64,000 nt of DNA, from NCBI RefSeq assembly GCF_905163445.1, contig NC_053199.1:10186001-10250000 (forward strand), given 5' to 3'. The stretch's first letter is position 1. Each line of letters starts with the position of its first letter. Made by a program: the position numbers and the translations under genes. The DNA comes from Pararge aegeria. Lineage: Eukaryota; Arthropoda; Insecta; Lepidoptera; Nymphalidae. Under the pieces are notes generated by a model. It did not search any database, was not told where the DNA came from, and worked only from the letters and a program-made list of their open reading frames with translations. Below, in pieces: positions 21,392-33,400 of the stretch.

Positions 21392-24300
21392 CTACAGGGC
21401 TAAGTCTTCAAGAGGCCTAGAGCGCATATATGTCTTGATAGCTTCGAAGATACCTTTAATTATTGTGGGTGAGAAAGATCTGCCAAAGTTCGCAATTATT
21501 GGCCTCCAGTTTTCATTAATTAATGCATGAAATATTTCACCTGAAAAAAAAAATAGATAATAGTAAATTATTGAAGCGAGATTTCTCTAAGTTACTAATT
21601 TCAAAATCATAATGGATGGATTAGTTTGCCAGAGACCTAAAACTTTGGAAATAAGCATTACAAATATTTCATATAATTTATGTAGGATAAAGCTGCTTTT
21701 TAGCGCTTTTTTCCCCATAATCAAGGTTTGGCAGGTGGTCATGTAAATTATATTCCTTGTCAGTGGAATCGGGGATACATCCATTGTCTCCTTCTCTTGT
21801 CAGCCATTAATTAATGAAAGAATGAATGAATATAAGAATGAATTAATGAAAGAATGAATCAATGTGTTGTATAAGAATAAAAGTAGTTACAGAAATATAA
21901 ACACATTAGAGCAACACATTAGGTTCAATTTTGAGGCCTTATCGCTACACAGCGATCTCTTCCAGGCAATCAAAGTCGACAAAGGAAACAACCATACTAT
22001 AGATGTGACGTAAGTGGAGCAATAAACAAGATATAAACCTTACACAATGGCCGTGCACCTGAGATTGCAGTCAAGGATATTAAAAAAAAAAACTTACTCT
22101 TGTCCTTATCTCCATTGAACATATTGTCTAACTGCGTATGCACACCGCCGATCGCATTGGCTCCAAATATGTGTGTCTTGATATCCATAATATCCTTGCC
22201 TTGCTCGTTTTTGACAATATCAAAAATTAAAATCATCTCGACCTTCATATTGTCTGTAAAACATACGTAAAATTTTAGTTTTTTTTTTTTTAAACAAACC
22301 AACGAAAAATATATTTTTGTAGGGAAATAATAATTACAAACTAAAATTAATATTTATAATAAATATAAGCCGTCTAACTGTTTACTTATGGGCATGGTAC
22401 CCAAAATGCTGGCGCTATTGCCCCTTAGTATAGCTAGACTTAGCCGTTGGGCTAAATAAGCGCCAGCTCTTGGGTCACCAGACGTAATGACCAATTTTTG
22501 TGACACTATTAATAAAATTTTTCGTGTCCGAAGATCATGGCCCCAGAGACTCAAACGCAAGCGTCGCAAAAACGTAGTCATTACAAATAACGGAGTATTT
22601 AAGGCGCTTAAGCATTTGAGCAGATTCGGCAGCTGCTGCCGCTTTTTGGGACGTACTCGGCAAGTGAAAAGCTGCCAACGTATCAACCATTTTAGTTGGT
22701 TCTTAATATATAGTAATCGACGGATGAAGCAGAAGGCTTAACTGATGTATAAACACAGCGATACTTTCCCCAGCATGCATGAAACACTTTCTTCAAAGTG
22801 TCACCCGTTGTCCATGAATCTGAGGTGTAGTTGTTAAGCTTGATGCATTACACCGGCAACCACCCCATCAGACCGACACATAGCAACGTTACTTGGCATT
22901 AGAAATAAGCAAGGCGGTAGTAATTCCCCAGACGGGCTCTGTCTTAAAAGGGTCAACAAAGTACTACTTGACACTACTAAAAATATTCTAATTTATGTCT
23001 GCGTATCTAGTTTAGGTTCGTTTTCCATACAAACCCTCTTTCGCCATTCCACACAATACCCCAACCAACCGTGTCGACTCACCCGCCTACGTTATGATTA
23101 CGTTTTATCGTACTCCTGAGAGTCTTTTAGTCATTTTTCAAATCAATGGATTATATAAAAAATGGATCTCACATCCTATTCAACCCCTTTTGGAATGATA
23201 TTTTAAAAAGTTACCTACATCTTTCCCCATGATCTGCCTGCCAAATTCAATAACGAGATTTGCTTTCGCATTTATAAGGTCAAGTATGAAATGTCTTGAA
23301 ATTGTCCTACGCTAACTTAATAGAGTAGGATATTGTCAAGTGTTTAATGGCAAATTAAGCAACACAACCATGTACATAAAATATACAAGCAATAAATATA
23401 GGTTGGTAGCATATTTGGTGGATATCTCATACTTACTCAATGTAATATAAGCTTTCCCTTCTCCGAATGCTGGAACCCCGAACAACAATCCGTCTAGTTT
23501 GTAATCGCAATCGACTTTGAGAGTTGTGTGGAATGATAAGCGCATCAACTTAAAAGGCATATTAATGCTGAAAAAAATAAAAGTAGAAAATTCTTTTAAT
23601 AATATTATAAATGCGAAAGTTTGGATGGATGTTACTCTTTCACAAAAAAACTTCTAAACCAATTTGACTGAATTTTGGAATGGAGATAGATTATATCCTG
23701 GATTAACACATAGACTACTCTTTATCCCAGGAAAATGCATGCGGGCAAGATCTAGTCAATTATTATTGTCTTGCTGCAGTGATTACTTTTTTATTATTAA
23801 AAAGAATACGCTGTTCCAAGCTCTCTCCTCTGAGCCTAATCGGCCTAGCCGTGAGATATTAGAAGACTAACAGGATTGTGAAAATTATCATTAAGTACCA
23901 TGCGCTTTCTTTTTTGAGACGGTATTTTTTTGATATAATTTTATTAGAAAAGAATTGCTAAATGCTCTTAATAAATCTGAAACTCCCAAGTTTATACTCT
24001 ATATATATGTAATATCACAAAGTTTCCTCAAAAAATTATATAAAATCAAATCATGAATCATTTCAAAGTCGTACGTAACGTACACTAATTGAGTTTTATT
24101 GTTTTATTATTGCGTTGAAGTCAAATTACTACCAAAAAATACTGAATCACTTTTTGCTGTTAATAATGTGGAAACCTTGAATTAAAGATTCATAACTTGA
24201 ATTTGTCTAACAACATTTTTTTTTGTTTTTCTTTGGCTCGCTCCCCTTTCGGCCCAGCCTTTGTAGTGGGTAGGTCAGGGTGAACGGTATGGGGTGCCAG

Positions 24301-26097
24301 TTCGGTTAACCTTCACGTGAGTCCGAGAACTATTGGACCTTTTTGATTCGTCACACGGGAGGGTGGACAAAGACATACGTTGTTCCAGCTACTCTTCTGT
24401 CGTGTGTAAATACTAGCCAGTGTCTATACTTACACGAAATCTACGATATTATGTTCAGGAGCAAATCTTTTATCGGACCACTAAGTGGCACTAGTAAAAT
24501 CCTAATTTTAATTTGAAAAACGTACCTGATATCATCTATAATTGTATCATTAAAACCTCCAATTTCTATATTCCTTAATTCATAGTTCATATCCGTCGAT
24601 TCAAATACAATGTCTTTAATGTGCATTTTATTGAAGCTTTGGATTTCAAGTTCGGGGACACCTTCAGTGAAGGAAGGGAGAGCCAATTGTGCCTGCTTTT
24701 TTATACAGGCCGCGTCCTGCAGTGAGCATTTTTCATGAGTAATAGGATCTGGAATCATTTTGTAATAAATAAAAGTGTTGATGTATGTCTTTGAAACGTG
24801 GTTGCATATCATCAATGTTAACCACGTTAGTAGCACACAAATCACTTAGCGGGCTAATAACGGAGCTCGATATATCTACACCGAGTAATTCAGAAGTCAG
24901 TAAGACTGCAAAAGAACCCGTAACCGATGGCAACGAATCTAGAATTTGAAGTTGTTATGAGTCCAGCACGTATTTACGGAACCGACGTACATTGATGTTA
25001 AAATGAATTGGAACGGTGTACCAACATCGGAAAAGCAGTGTTGGTTGGTCCCCAATTACCCCCTACTACACTTAGAAATCTCTTTTATAGTAGAGAGAGT
25101 TGTGGAACTTAGATCCCCCATTTTAGTTGGTTGTATATCTACTTAAATATTAACCGGGACTCTACGAGGCATGGGAAAACCAATCTCTTAACTCCGGACT
25201 GGGTAGGGACATAATCCAAAGTGGAAGATGCCAACCTGTGATGTTTTGGACATGAAATTTTGATCTGGATCATTATTGACATCATCATCATCGTTTCAAC
25301 CCAAGGACTCCACTCCACTCTCCTCATTTTATAGTACACTGCTGGACGTAGCTTTCTAAGGGACTTCTACACGTTATGATTTTGTACCGGTTTACTCCAG
25401 CGTCTCCTACCAATGGATCTGGTTAAGGATATCAATATAATTTTTTCATAACGTATATATTATACCTATTTAATAATAACTTGAATAAAAGAAGGAATAG
25501 TAAAAGAAAACACAAATGATGATATGACTTTATGCCTTTTTTATTTTTTGGTACTACAATCACAAAAATAATAAACTTTCTATAAAAAATTATCATTTTT
25601 AAGATTATAATAAATCAAGAGAAAATAATTAATTTATATTGGATCAAATGGTTTTAAACTTGTAAATATCAGTTTCAACTACGGTTTTAAACTAGGTGAC
25701 ACGTGCGAATACTTGGTGGGGAAGTTTTGAAATATAACTGTATAACGAAAACATTAATTTTATTATTTATCTTCAGTTTGCAAATAATTTTTAAAGTGTT
25801 AGATATGAATATTTAAATTAATATTGTGTTCACGTAAATTTTTCCTATATTCTTGGATAAGGGGGATCTGACAAGTGAGATATTTTATTTAAGGGATGTT
25901 ACTGAACATTCTATAATATTTACATGTGCACAAAAAGGAATGAATTTCTAGGAATAATTGTTATGCACAAAAAGTGCTTAGTGTCTCTTATTTCCACTGT
26001 ATAGTTTTAGGTACTTACTTGCGGTGAGGTTTTCTAATAATACAAATAAGAATAAAAATATCTGTATAGATATTTTAGAAACTTCGAGATTCATCAT
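21392..26097 (-). CDS. JHBP/takeout-family secreted carrier protein, five exons (gene 1)
   Basis: Exons on the minus strand: 26019-26097, 24526-24748, 23437-23567, 22098-22253, 21392-21540. All four introns are GT-AG (donors GTAAGT, GTACGT, GTAAGT, GTAAGT) with compatible phases; the joined frame is 738 bases including TAG, giving 245 residues, the usual family length. Residues 11-21 (IQIFLFLFVLL) form the signal-peptide core. The N-terminal Cys pair of the family is C34 and C41 (in EKCSLQDAAC). Later landmarks are a YKLDG segment near 122, GGVH at 180-183, MFNG at 189-192 and the C-terminal NW (207-208). Possible N-glycosylation is at N93. Family members are secreted proteins that bind small lipophilic ligands such as juvenile hormone in a long hydrophobic cavity; the ligand here cannot be read. 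ATGATG at 26097 gives two possible starts three bases apart. Introns contain transposon fragments. I infer that it is intact and expressed. Confidence 0.92.
22388..22552 (-). mobile_element. LINE reverse-transcriptase C-terminus in gene 1 intron 3
   Basis: The minus strand reads S-G-D-P-R-A-G-A-Y-L-A-Q-R, then S-L-A-I-L-R-G-N, S-A-S-I-L-G-T-M-P. The same segment occurs at 50128-50311, where it reads G-D-P-R-A-G-S-Y-L-G-Q-R. This is the well-known C-terminal end of a lepidopteran non-LTR reverse transcriptase. A frameshift separates it from the expected upstream 'ETLGPW' segment. Confidence 0.75.
22705..22960 (+). mobile_element. Degraded repeat with 'cgacggatgaagcag' start
   Basis: 'cgacggatgaagcagaaggc' and 'tataaacacagcgatacttt' correspond to a better copy at 59085-59245. 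It lies within intron 3 of gene 1. Confidence 0.5.
23600..23735 (-). mobile_element. Non-coding retroposon tail in gene 1 intron 2
   Basis: 'aatattataaatgcgaaagt' followed by 'ttggatggatgttactcttt' and 'gactgaattttggaatggag' matches the element at 61918-62100. The orientation is that of the inverted tail. Confidence 0.6.
25270..25430 (-). mobile_element. RTE-like LINE 3' end in gene 1 intron 1
   Basis: A catcatcatcat tail is followed by 'acactgctggacgtagcttt', whose complement is the 'SYVQQW'-type end of RTE polyproteins ('ctacgtccagcagtg'). It is short and degraded. Confidence 0.45.
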
Positions 26098-26164
26098 TTT
26101 TAAAACTCAGTTTTCCGCCTTGATAACTATTCACTAACTAACAGAGAAACAATATATTGCCTCA

Positions 26165-26171
26165 TTTTATA
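26165..26171 (-). promoter_or_regulatory. TATA-like box of JHBP gene 1
   Basis: The minus strand reads TATAAAA about 70 bases upstream of the first ATG, leaving room for a transcription start near 26138 and a 5' leader of about 40 bases. This is inferred from position and motif only. Confidence 0.5.
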
Positions 26172-27294
26172 GTTACACTTCTTAGCAAAAAATTTAATGA
26201 AGATAAGAATTATAAATTGGCTCTATTTTTTCTTTCAGAACTACTTAGCAGTTACGTTCAACTGTGTATTTTATGCAAAAAAGTGTTCATAATTATTAAC
26301 ATTTTAATGCTATTAAAAACGGCATGAGTACACGGATATTAACGTGCTTGTCACGAGACAAATCGAGTCGAGTGACACTTCGACACAGTCCTTAGACAGG
26401 TTAGAGTGGGTTACCTTTTGGTGGGTTATTAGTGAAATCTCTGCTCTTGCATATTGATAAGTTTGAAGAAAAAGTTTGATATTCATTTTTCAGCTTCCGC
26501 AAACATAACTTCCTGTAAAACACACCTTCATATCATGCTTTCACGAGATGGATTAGTAAGCTTAATAACAGGTTGCTAACCTCGAACAGTTTAAACGTTC
26601 CGCTCTACGAGCTCCGTAGAATAAGAGGCCTCACTGGCCTTGACTCGATGTTTATACGTCCAAAACTAATACCTAAATCTGAATCATAACAATATTGTTT
26701 AGTGGGGATTTCTAGTTTATATGTTTTATTGCTCTTTATATGTTCTACTGAAAAATTAAAACTATGAATTTGTTTAAAAATGGGGTATCTAATATAACAT
26801 TGGTTGATTTCAAAGTCTTAACAAATGAAGAACTAAGTTTTTGCAATTTCTGTAGATATCTACAATTCTTCAGAAAAATAAGCATGAATTTTTAGTTCTT
26901 TACGATTAATAACAATATTTTTATATGCTAATGATAGTAACCGGTATAGCTTGGTGAATCGTTGAGCTATGTTGGTAACTCTGGCTCTTTGACGGATAAA
27001 CCAGACAGACTAAAATACAATTTTATAAATTGGTTCAGGAGGCGTCGGTTTGCTTTGGAATCTGATCGGTTGCTAGATCTCGCACAGTTTTGAAACTAAA
27101 CACGTGCAGTGTTTAAATTGACGGATAATATAAAACTGGTATACCAACCGGATAAGTTGTTTTTTCCGTAAATATACCGCTTTAATTATGGTAGTTTCCC
27201 CCATAGTATTTATCTATTTAACAATGTAAGTTATGCGGTAGGCGACTACAAAAAAAATTGTCGTAAATTTAATACATAATAATTTTTTTATTCA
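26172..27294. other. Intergenic region between the JHBP paralogues
   Basis: About 1.1 kb without a gene. 'gttgagctatgttggtaact' at 26963-26982 resembles a tiny RTE-like LINE fragment ('VTNIAQR' on the minus strand). The polyadenylation signal of gene 2 (AATAAA on minus at 27287-27292) lies directly after its stop codon. Confidence 0.5.
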
Positions 27295-27446
27295 TCAATA
27301 TAGTGCTAAGTCTTCTAAGGGGCAGGAACGCATATAAATTTTGATTGCTTCGAAGATATCATCCATTACTTTGATTGTGAAGAATCTGCCGTAGTTAGCT
27401 ACAATTGTTCTCCAGCTTTTATTCATGAATGCAAGAGCTTTATCAC
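27295..27446 (-). CDS. Terminal JHBP/takeout exon
   Basis: It opens in the same phase as the last exon of gene 1 (first two bases GT complete a split codon) and ends at TGA 27297-27295. Matching landmarks with gene 1 are the WR after the family N/S position, IFEAIK, YMRS and PLEDLAL. It is three bases longer (one extra Tyr before the stop). The frame and acceptor are intact, so decay, if any, is confined to the missing middle exons. It might instead be the remnant of a third copy. Confidence 0.8.
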
Positions 27447-30400
27447 CTGAAAATTAAGATAGGTTAATATATTAAAAGCCAAAGTACGCGAATGGCGCTA
27501 AAAGTGAATCGTGTTGGGCAACGAAGCGATGAGTGAATAAAACTCGGGAGCAAGAGTTGTCGCTCTCAGAAAAGTAAACAATACTGGCTACCACTACAAA
27601 CTACCAGGCAAAGCAAGATGCTATGCCCCTTGAACCTCACCACAGAGGTTAAAGGATCTAGAACTCCAATAGAGTGTATTTTTCTATAACCTGGGAATCT
27701 AAAGCCGAACACATGTAAGTAACGATGAACGTTCTGGTATTTATTCTGACAGCCTAGCGCAGTGATGAGCGCTATGGTCTTATAACGGGGGGAATTTCCC
27801 CCATTCGATCCCTGATAGGGGAAATTTTGAAAATTTTAATCGTTGAATTTTCTTTAGTCTAATCTGGTTGTAGGTTTTTGCGGTCGTTAGTTACCACTTT
27901 ACCAATTCTCCCGTATCGTGTGGATCCCGTATCGTGTGGTCACGATAACGAGCGAAATACTTCACTTATCGAGTTGGTTTTTTTTATAGTCTTCAGTATT
28001 TTGAGGAATTACTATTACTTTTCACGGTATAATTAGATGTAGTTTAATTAATATATACAAATAATCTCATTTTCATTGAATGAGATTATGAGGCGTGCAC
28101 TTTTGGATTTTACAACTATTTACATAGTTTAGTGGTAGTAAAGTTTTTTGTGCCAGAGCTCGTCCGGGGAACTACCACCGTGCTTATTTCTGCCGCTAAG
28201 CAGCATCGTTGAAATGAAGCAGCATCGTTGAAATGAAGCAGCATCGTTGAAATGAAGCAGCATCGTTGAAATGAAGCAGCATCGTTGAAATGAAGCAGCA
28301 TCGTTGCACTGCTGTGTTCCGGACTGAATGGTGTGGTTGCCGGTGTAATTACAGGAACATGAGACTTCACACTTACGCCTCAGGTTTATGGACTCAGGGC
28401 AAAACTTTGCAGGAAGTCATGCTCTGCGAAGTGTCTGTTTATGGCAATGGTTTTCCACTTCCCATCAGGGGGGCTACTTTTTGGTCCATCAATTTAGTCT
28501 TTGAGATTTGAGGATTTGTTTTTTACATACAATGACAATAAGTCTATTAGCAGGTAGTAGTATTTATTCCTCCTTAAACATCACTAGTAAGTAAGTAGCT
28601 TGTTTTGATAACCAATAAAAGAATTTTGTATGTCACTGTTTCTCTTAAAAATTTAGCACACAGATAGACAGTTTTATATATAGAAAGACATTTTTATAGC
28701 AAGGAAAATCAACTTCTTCATCATAATCTCCATTGCCGGCTTTTAAGTAATTTGTTAACCCTAGATTGTGTTTTGAGGAAACACATCAGATGGGAGATTG
28801 TTCCATAATTTGCAAGTGCGCGGTAGAAATGATCTGGTATTTCGAACTGTATCAGAATACCAGGCATCCATGATGAGGGTGGAATTTATTTCTACGGCGT
28901 GAGGTGTGGTCAGAGAGCAGGGAAGGAGGTATCAACGCAAACAACTCTTCGGAACACTCTCCATTATAGAGTCGATAGATGTCTGTGTGTCTGTAACATC
29001 ATAGTTCACAAACGGCCAAACCGCTGCCACAAAATGGCGGATTATATATTTTTTCAAAACCATGAAAAGGTTTGACTAGTAGAATACTATAACTATGACA
29101 AATGTTAAATCCAAGATGGCCGCCACCTCAAAATGGAGATTTACATTTTTTGACTACTCAATATGAGTGTCAAATGAAAGTGCTTGACTTTTTAAATTTT
29201 TAATTAATAGATTATTTTTTAAAACCTTTAATCAAGAAAGCACACCCTGCACCGGAAAACGCAGTGTTGGTCAACCCCAACTAGGTGGACAGACGACATC
29301 AAACAAGTAGCTGGAGGCCGCTGGAAACAAGCAGCCCAGGACCGTGAATTTTTAAACTCCCTGCAAAAGTCCTTTGACCAGCAGTGGACATAAATCGGTT
29401 AAAATGATAATGATGAAAAATCAAGGAAACTGTGATTGAGAAGTAGGCTTAGTTTCATTTCTGAAATTCTACGTGCACATAAGTTAGTCAAGTCAGTTAT
29501 AAGTGCAAAACTACTGGGAGGTTGATCCTTTAACAGTAGCTATGTCCGCAATCTCTAGAGCTTTCAGTACCTACTGCCACTCACTTAGTTCGTTGTTAAT
29601 CTGCGGTAATCTCTTTCGAAAGCTGTGTACTTTAATGTCAAAGGAGCTTACTTCGTTGCGGGTTCCAGTCATGCAATGTAGATAAAAATGTTAGTACAGT
29701 TTAGTTCACACATTAATTATTTCTACAAAAAGCACTCTATATTTCTACGCGTTAAGTACGTTTTTAAGCTCACAACACAATGACAAGAATAGTTAGAGCC
29801 TCAAAGATTATACATTACTGGGAACATGACAAATATCTAAACAAGAATTATCCTGGCTCTCCTTTGAAGACCTATTGGGCGAAACAGTTTGGTTCTGGTA
29901 TTCTGGTGGAACGTTTATACCGTGGCAAGTTACCACCCAAATACGTGACGCTATGCCATTTAGCGTCCCGGTAGGATGTTTCTTAGAAACCTTATATATT
30001 TATTGATACAAAATATAACATACTTTATCGGTTCTTCCCACCCTCAACCCGTGTTGCCATTTCAGTGTACTGCAAAATTCTTATCGGCTATCTAAGATCT
30101 ATCTTCGGGTATTTAAAGACTAAATTTAACAATTAAACGCAACAATGCCAAATAGTGCTATAGTTTATATTAGAGTAAGCAGTTGATTGTCAGTTTTGTG
30201 AACTAAGTAATTAAAAAAAAAAAAATAACAGTCATCATGCTCGTAATGTAGGTACGCAGGTAATGGTTTGATTTTACTGCCATACAACTCACAGGTTAAC
30301 CCGTTACGGTGAGAAACCAGTCAAGTATTAACATGCAGTGGAGTAGAAGAAAAAAGCTGGAAGCCCCAAACTGGTCATATTAACCCCTAGTGAATGGACT

Positions 30401-33400
30401 AATTCATCCTACAAAAAGCTGTCTATATTTCTACAACCTACTATACTATATTTCACACTGTTTGGAATACTGACTCTTATCTCTAAGCGTCTCTGCGAGT
30501 CTTGCTTAACGACTTTCCTGGCGCAGTGTTGGTGGCCATGGTTCCTACTACAAGTAGGAAGTGCCGGCTTCTATTGTATAACAAAAAACACTTCATTTTT
30601 ACGTAAATCAAAACAAAGATAGTAACAACCTTATCGTATACTAGCTGTTGCCCGCGACTCCGTCCGCATTTGATTTTGTTTTTTGGTGTGGCATTAAAAT
30701 TAGTTGTAGATCTAAAGGAGTCTGCTGCTGTCCGCTGAGGAGTTCTATCCTCTATCTCCAACCACAGTTTGGGCAACATGAAACACATATTATAACCTCT
30801 ATAATACAAAAATATTTATTTTAATCGGTTATAATTAGTCGGAGTTATGGTGTAAAATCGTCAAACAGTCATTCCCTCTCCCAAAGGAACCAAGCTTAAT
30901 GTCGGGATAAAAATTATCCTATATTACTTCTAACACTTCCAAGAATACGTGTACAAAGTTTCTTGAGAATCGGTTAAGTAGTTTTTGCGTGAAAGCGTAA
31001 CAAACAAACTTACATTGACATTTTTAATATTAGTAGGGATAGGGATAGGGATAGGGATAGAGGGATGTGCTGTGAATACGACTATTAGCGTTTACTACCT
31101 AGGAAAATTTTTATATGCATACATATAAAAATTTTCCTAGGTAGTAAAATGATCCAAATTAACGAATGCATTAGCACATACATTCGTTAACTTTAACTAA
31201 AGCTACCAGGGTTTCCAACATGCCCATCTTAAAAGAAGCTAACAACAAACGTACTCGTAGGTTGGGGTTGATGTGTTATCACGTTGATACACAAAACTAT
31301 TTAACTATTCAATCTACTCGGAACGATAATTTATACCCGAGCTTTTCTATTCGTTAACGTTATCCTTCACATGCTTTAAAACCTTGAATTGTGGAGCAAA
31401 TAGTCAACACTAATTAAAAAAAAAAAAAACCCTGAAAGAAGCTGTTGTGCAACACTTAAAAACAAATCAAAACGATGTTAAACCACTCAATATTTTCTTT
31501 CGTTTGTCAAGAGTATCTGTTATTAGCAGGGACAATTTCGTAGAGATTATAATGCTTTTAGCTTGAATAATAACTTTTGAATAATGCATTTGCTTCCCGT
31601 AAAGCTATTGTTAAAAGTGGTTTTCCTGTCTCTTCCTGCTATAGATGTATAATAGATGTGGCGCAGTTGAACGTTTTTTTAAGTGGAAGACGTGGGAAGC
31701 GTTATTCGCTGTATTCGAAACTTTGTTGCTTCATCATCAGAAAACTTCACCTCAATACCGTATGTACGTTTACGAATAAGACCGAAGCAGGCAAAGGTAG
31801 TCCTAGTAGCACCATCAGGTCAAGGTAATCATATTATTTCAGTGTTTTGAATACTTCCCATATTACCAAATTTCACTAACTAACCTAACAAATTTTAAAA
31901 ATAAAATTTTGAGAAATGGGTGAACCACCAAATCCAGCTCAGAGTGCTCGAAAAACTTTCTGTCATCGTTTCGTCAAAACTCTGTCTATGCCTGAAGACC
32001 AAATCCTCGAGCCATGTGTGTGGCCAGTGACTGACGGTTTACTTACGACTCCGATATGACGTGGTCGTTAACGGTAGGCCTCGTTATAATCTCTAAACAC
32101 TCCGCAGGTTAGGGACAGGTCTATCTATGCACATAGTACCTCTAGGTTATCAAATTAGGAATCAGGAGATCGATAGGAGAACCAGAATTTTCGTAACAAT
32201 GCTGAAGTGGCAATGGGCAGGCCGAAAAAAAGGCGCAAACAAATTTCTAGTCCGATTACTTACGTTGTGTAGTTTTGTTACGACTTCGTGTACGATAAAT
32301 GTCTACCTTGCTATTTATCTTCATCAAGGAAACAACCATCTTAAAAAATAAGAATATAATAACCGAATTTAAATAGGTCCATCTGTTTAATTCCTATGAC
32401 GGGTGACAGATAAATCGATCTAACTCAAAGCACTCTTCTCTTTGCACCGAGGCCTAAAAAACTACTGATAAATATTAATATTAGGAACACGAACACGTAG
32501 AGCTAGAAAATATTTGAAGAGGGATAAAAGTAAAAACTTTCGATTTCATGGTTTATGTTTTTAATGTAAACTTCTTAATTCTACCATCATTTCTAAATGC
32601 CTGAACATACTTCGATGAAGGATATCGTTAGAATCCTTATATCACTCGAAGTAGCACTAAGTTATTCGATTTTCAAATAAGTATATTCGTTCTTGTTTCT
32701 TTTTTTTTATTAGTACACACATATGGAGTGGCTATAATATGTAGCTTGTCCACTTCAGTGGCAATAGACACTTGTAAAATGTTTGCGTACCTTATATCAT
32801 CAATAATGGTATTATTGAAACCTTCCACGGTGGTATTCCACATTTCATAGTGTAATTTGTGCGCTTTTACTTCGACATGATCCATTTCCATTTTGTCGAG
32901 CTTCTTAATACCATGTTCCGGTACACCTTCAACAAATGCTCTAACAGTTGCCTGAGCTTGCTTTCTTAAACAATCGGAGTCCTGGAGGTTGCATTTTTCG
33001 TGTGATAGAGGATCTGGAATGACAATTTCTATATTTATACATCTTAGTCTTGTTATCGTGGTGTGTATACAGTGTAATACTACTCTATAATATTTATTTG
33101 CGACGTTAGTTGTCACGTATTCGTGAGCATGTTCAACTGCAGATCACGAAGTCCTCGGTTCGTCCCCGGATTGGGCCAGTGATTAGTATTGGGTTCAACG
33201 ATTAAGAAATTTCAGTACCAGCCCTGAGTACTGACGGATTCATAACCGTGCCCCAGAGAATACGTTAAGCTGTTGATCGTGCGACTGCTCTCTTTCCGGC
33301 TGTTTCTGATCGGACTATGTGAGTGAGGGAATAGAGAGTGCACTTGTGTTTTGCGCACACACTTGTGCACTATAATATCTTGCGTGTAGTTGGAAAAACT

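Noticed and set aside
28116..28370. Repetitive protein encoded by the 19-bp minisatellite
   Set aside because: A 19-bp period changes frame each copy, the array lies in a transposon-rich interval, and no start or splice context supports translation.
29515..29690. Candidate missing exon 4 of JHBP gene 2 (minus strand, with a F-D-I-K-V-H segment)
   Set aside because: There is no acceptor of the right phase, the GGVH and FNG landmarks are absent and a stop follows quickly. The resemblance is limited to a few residues.
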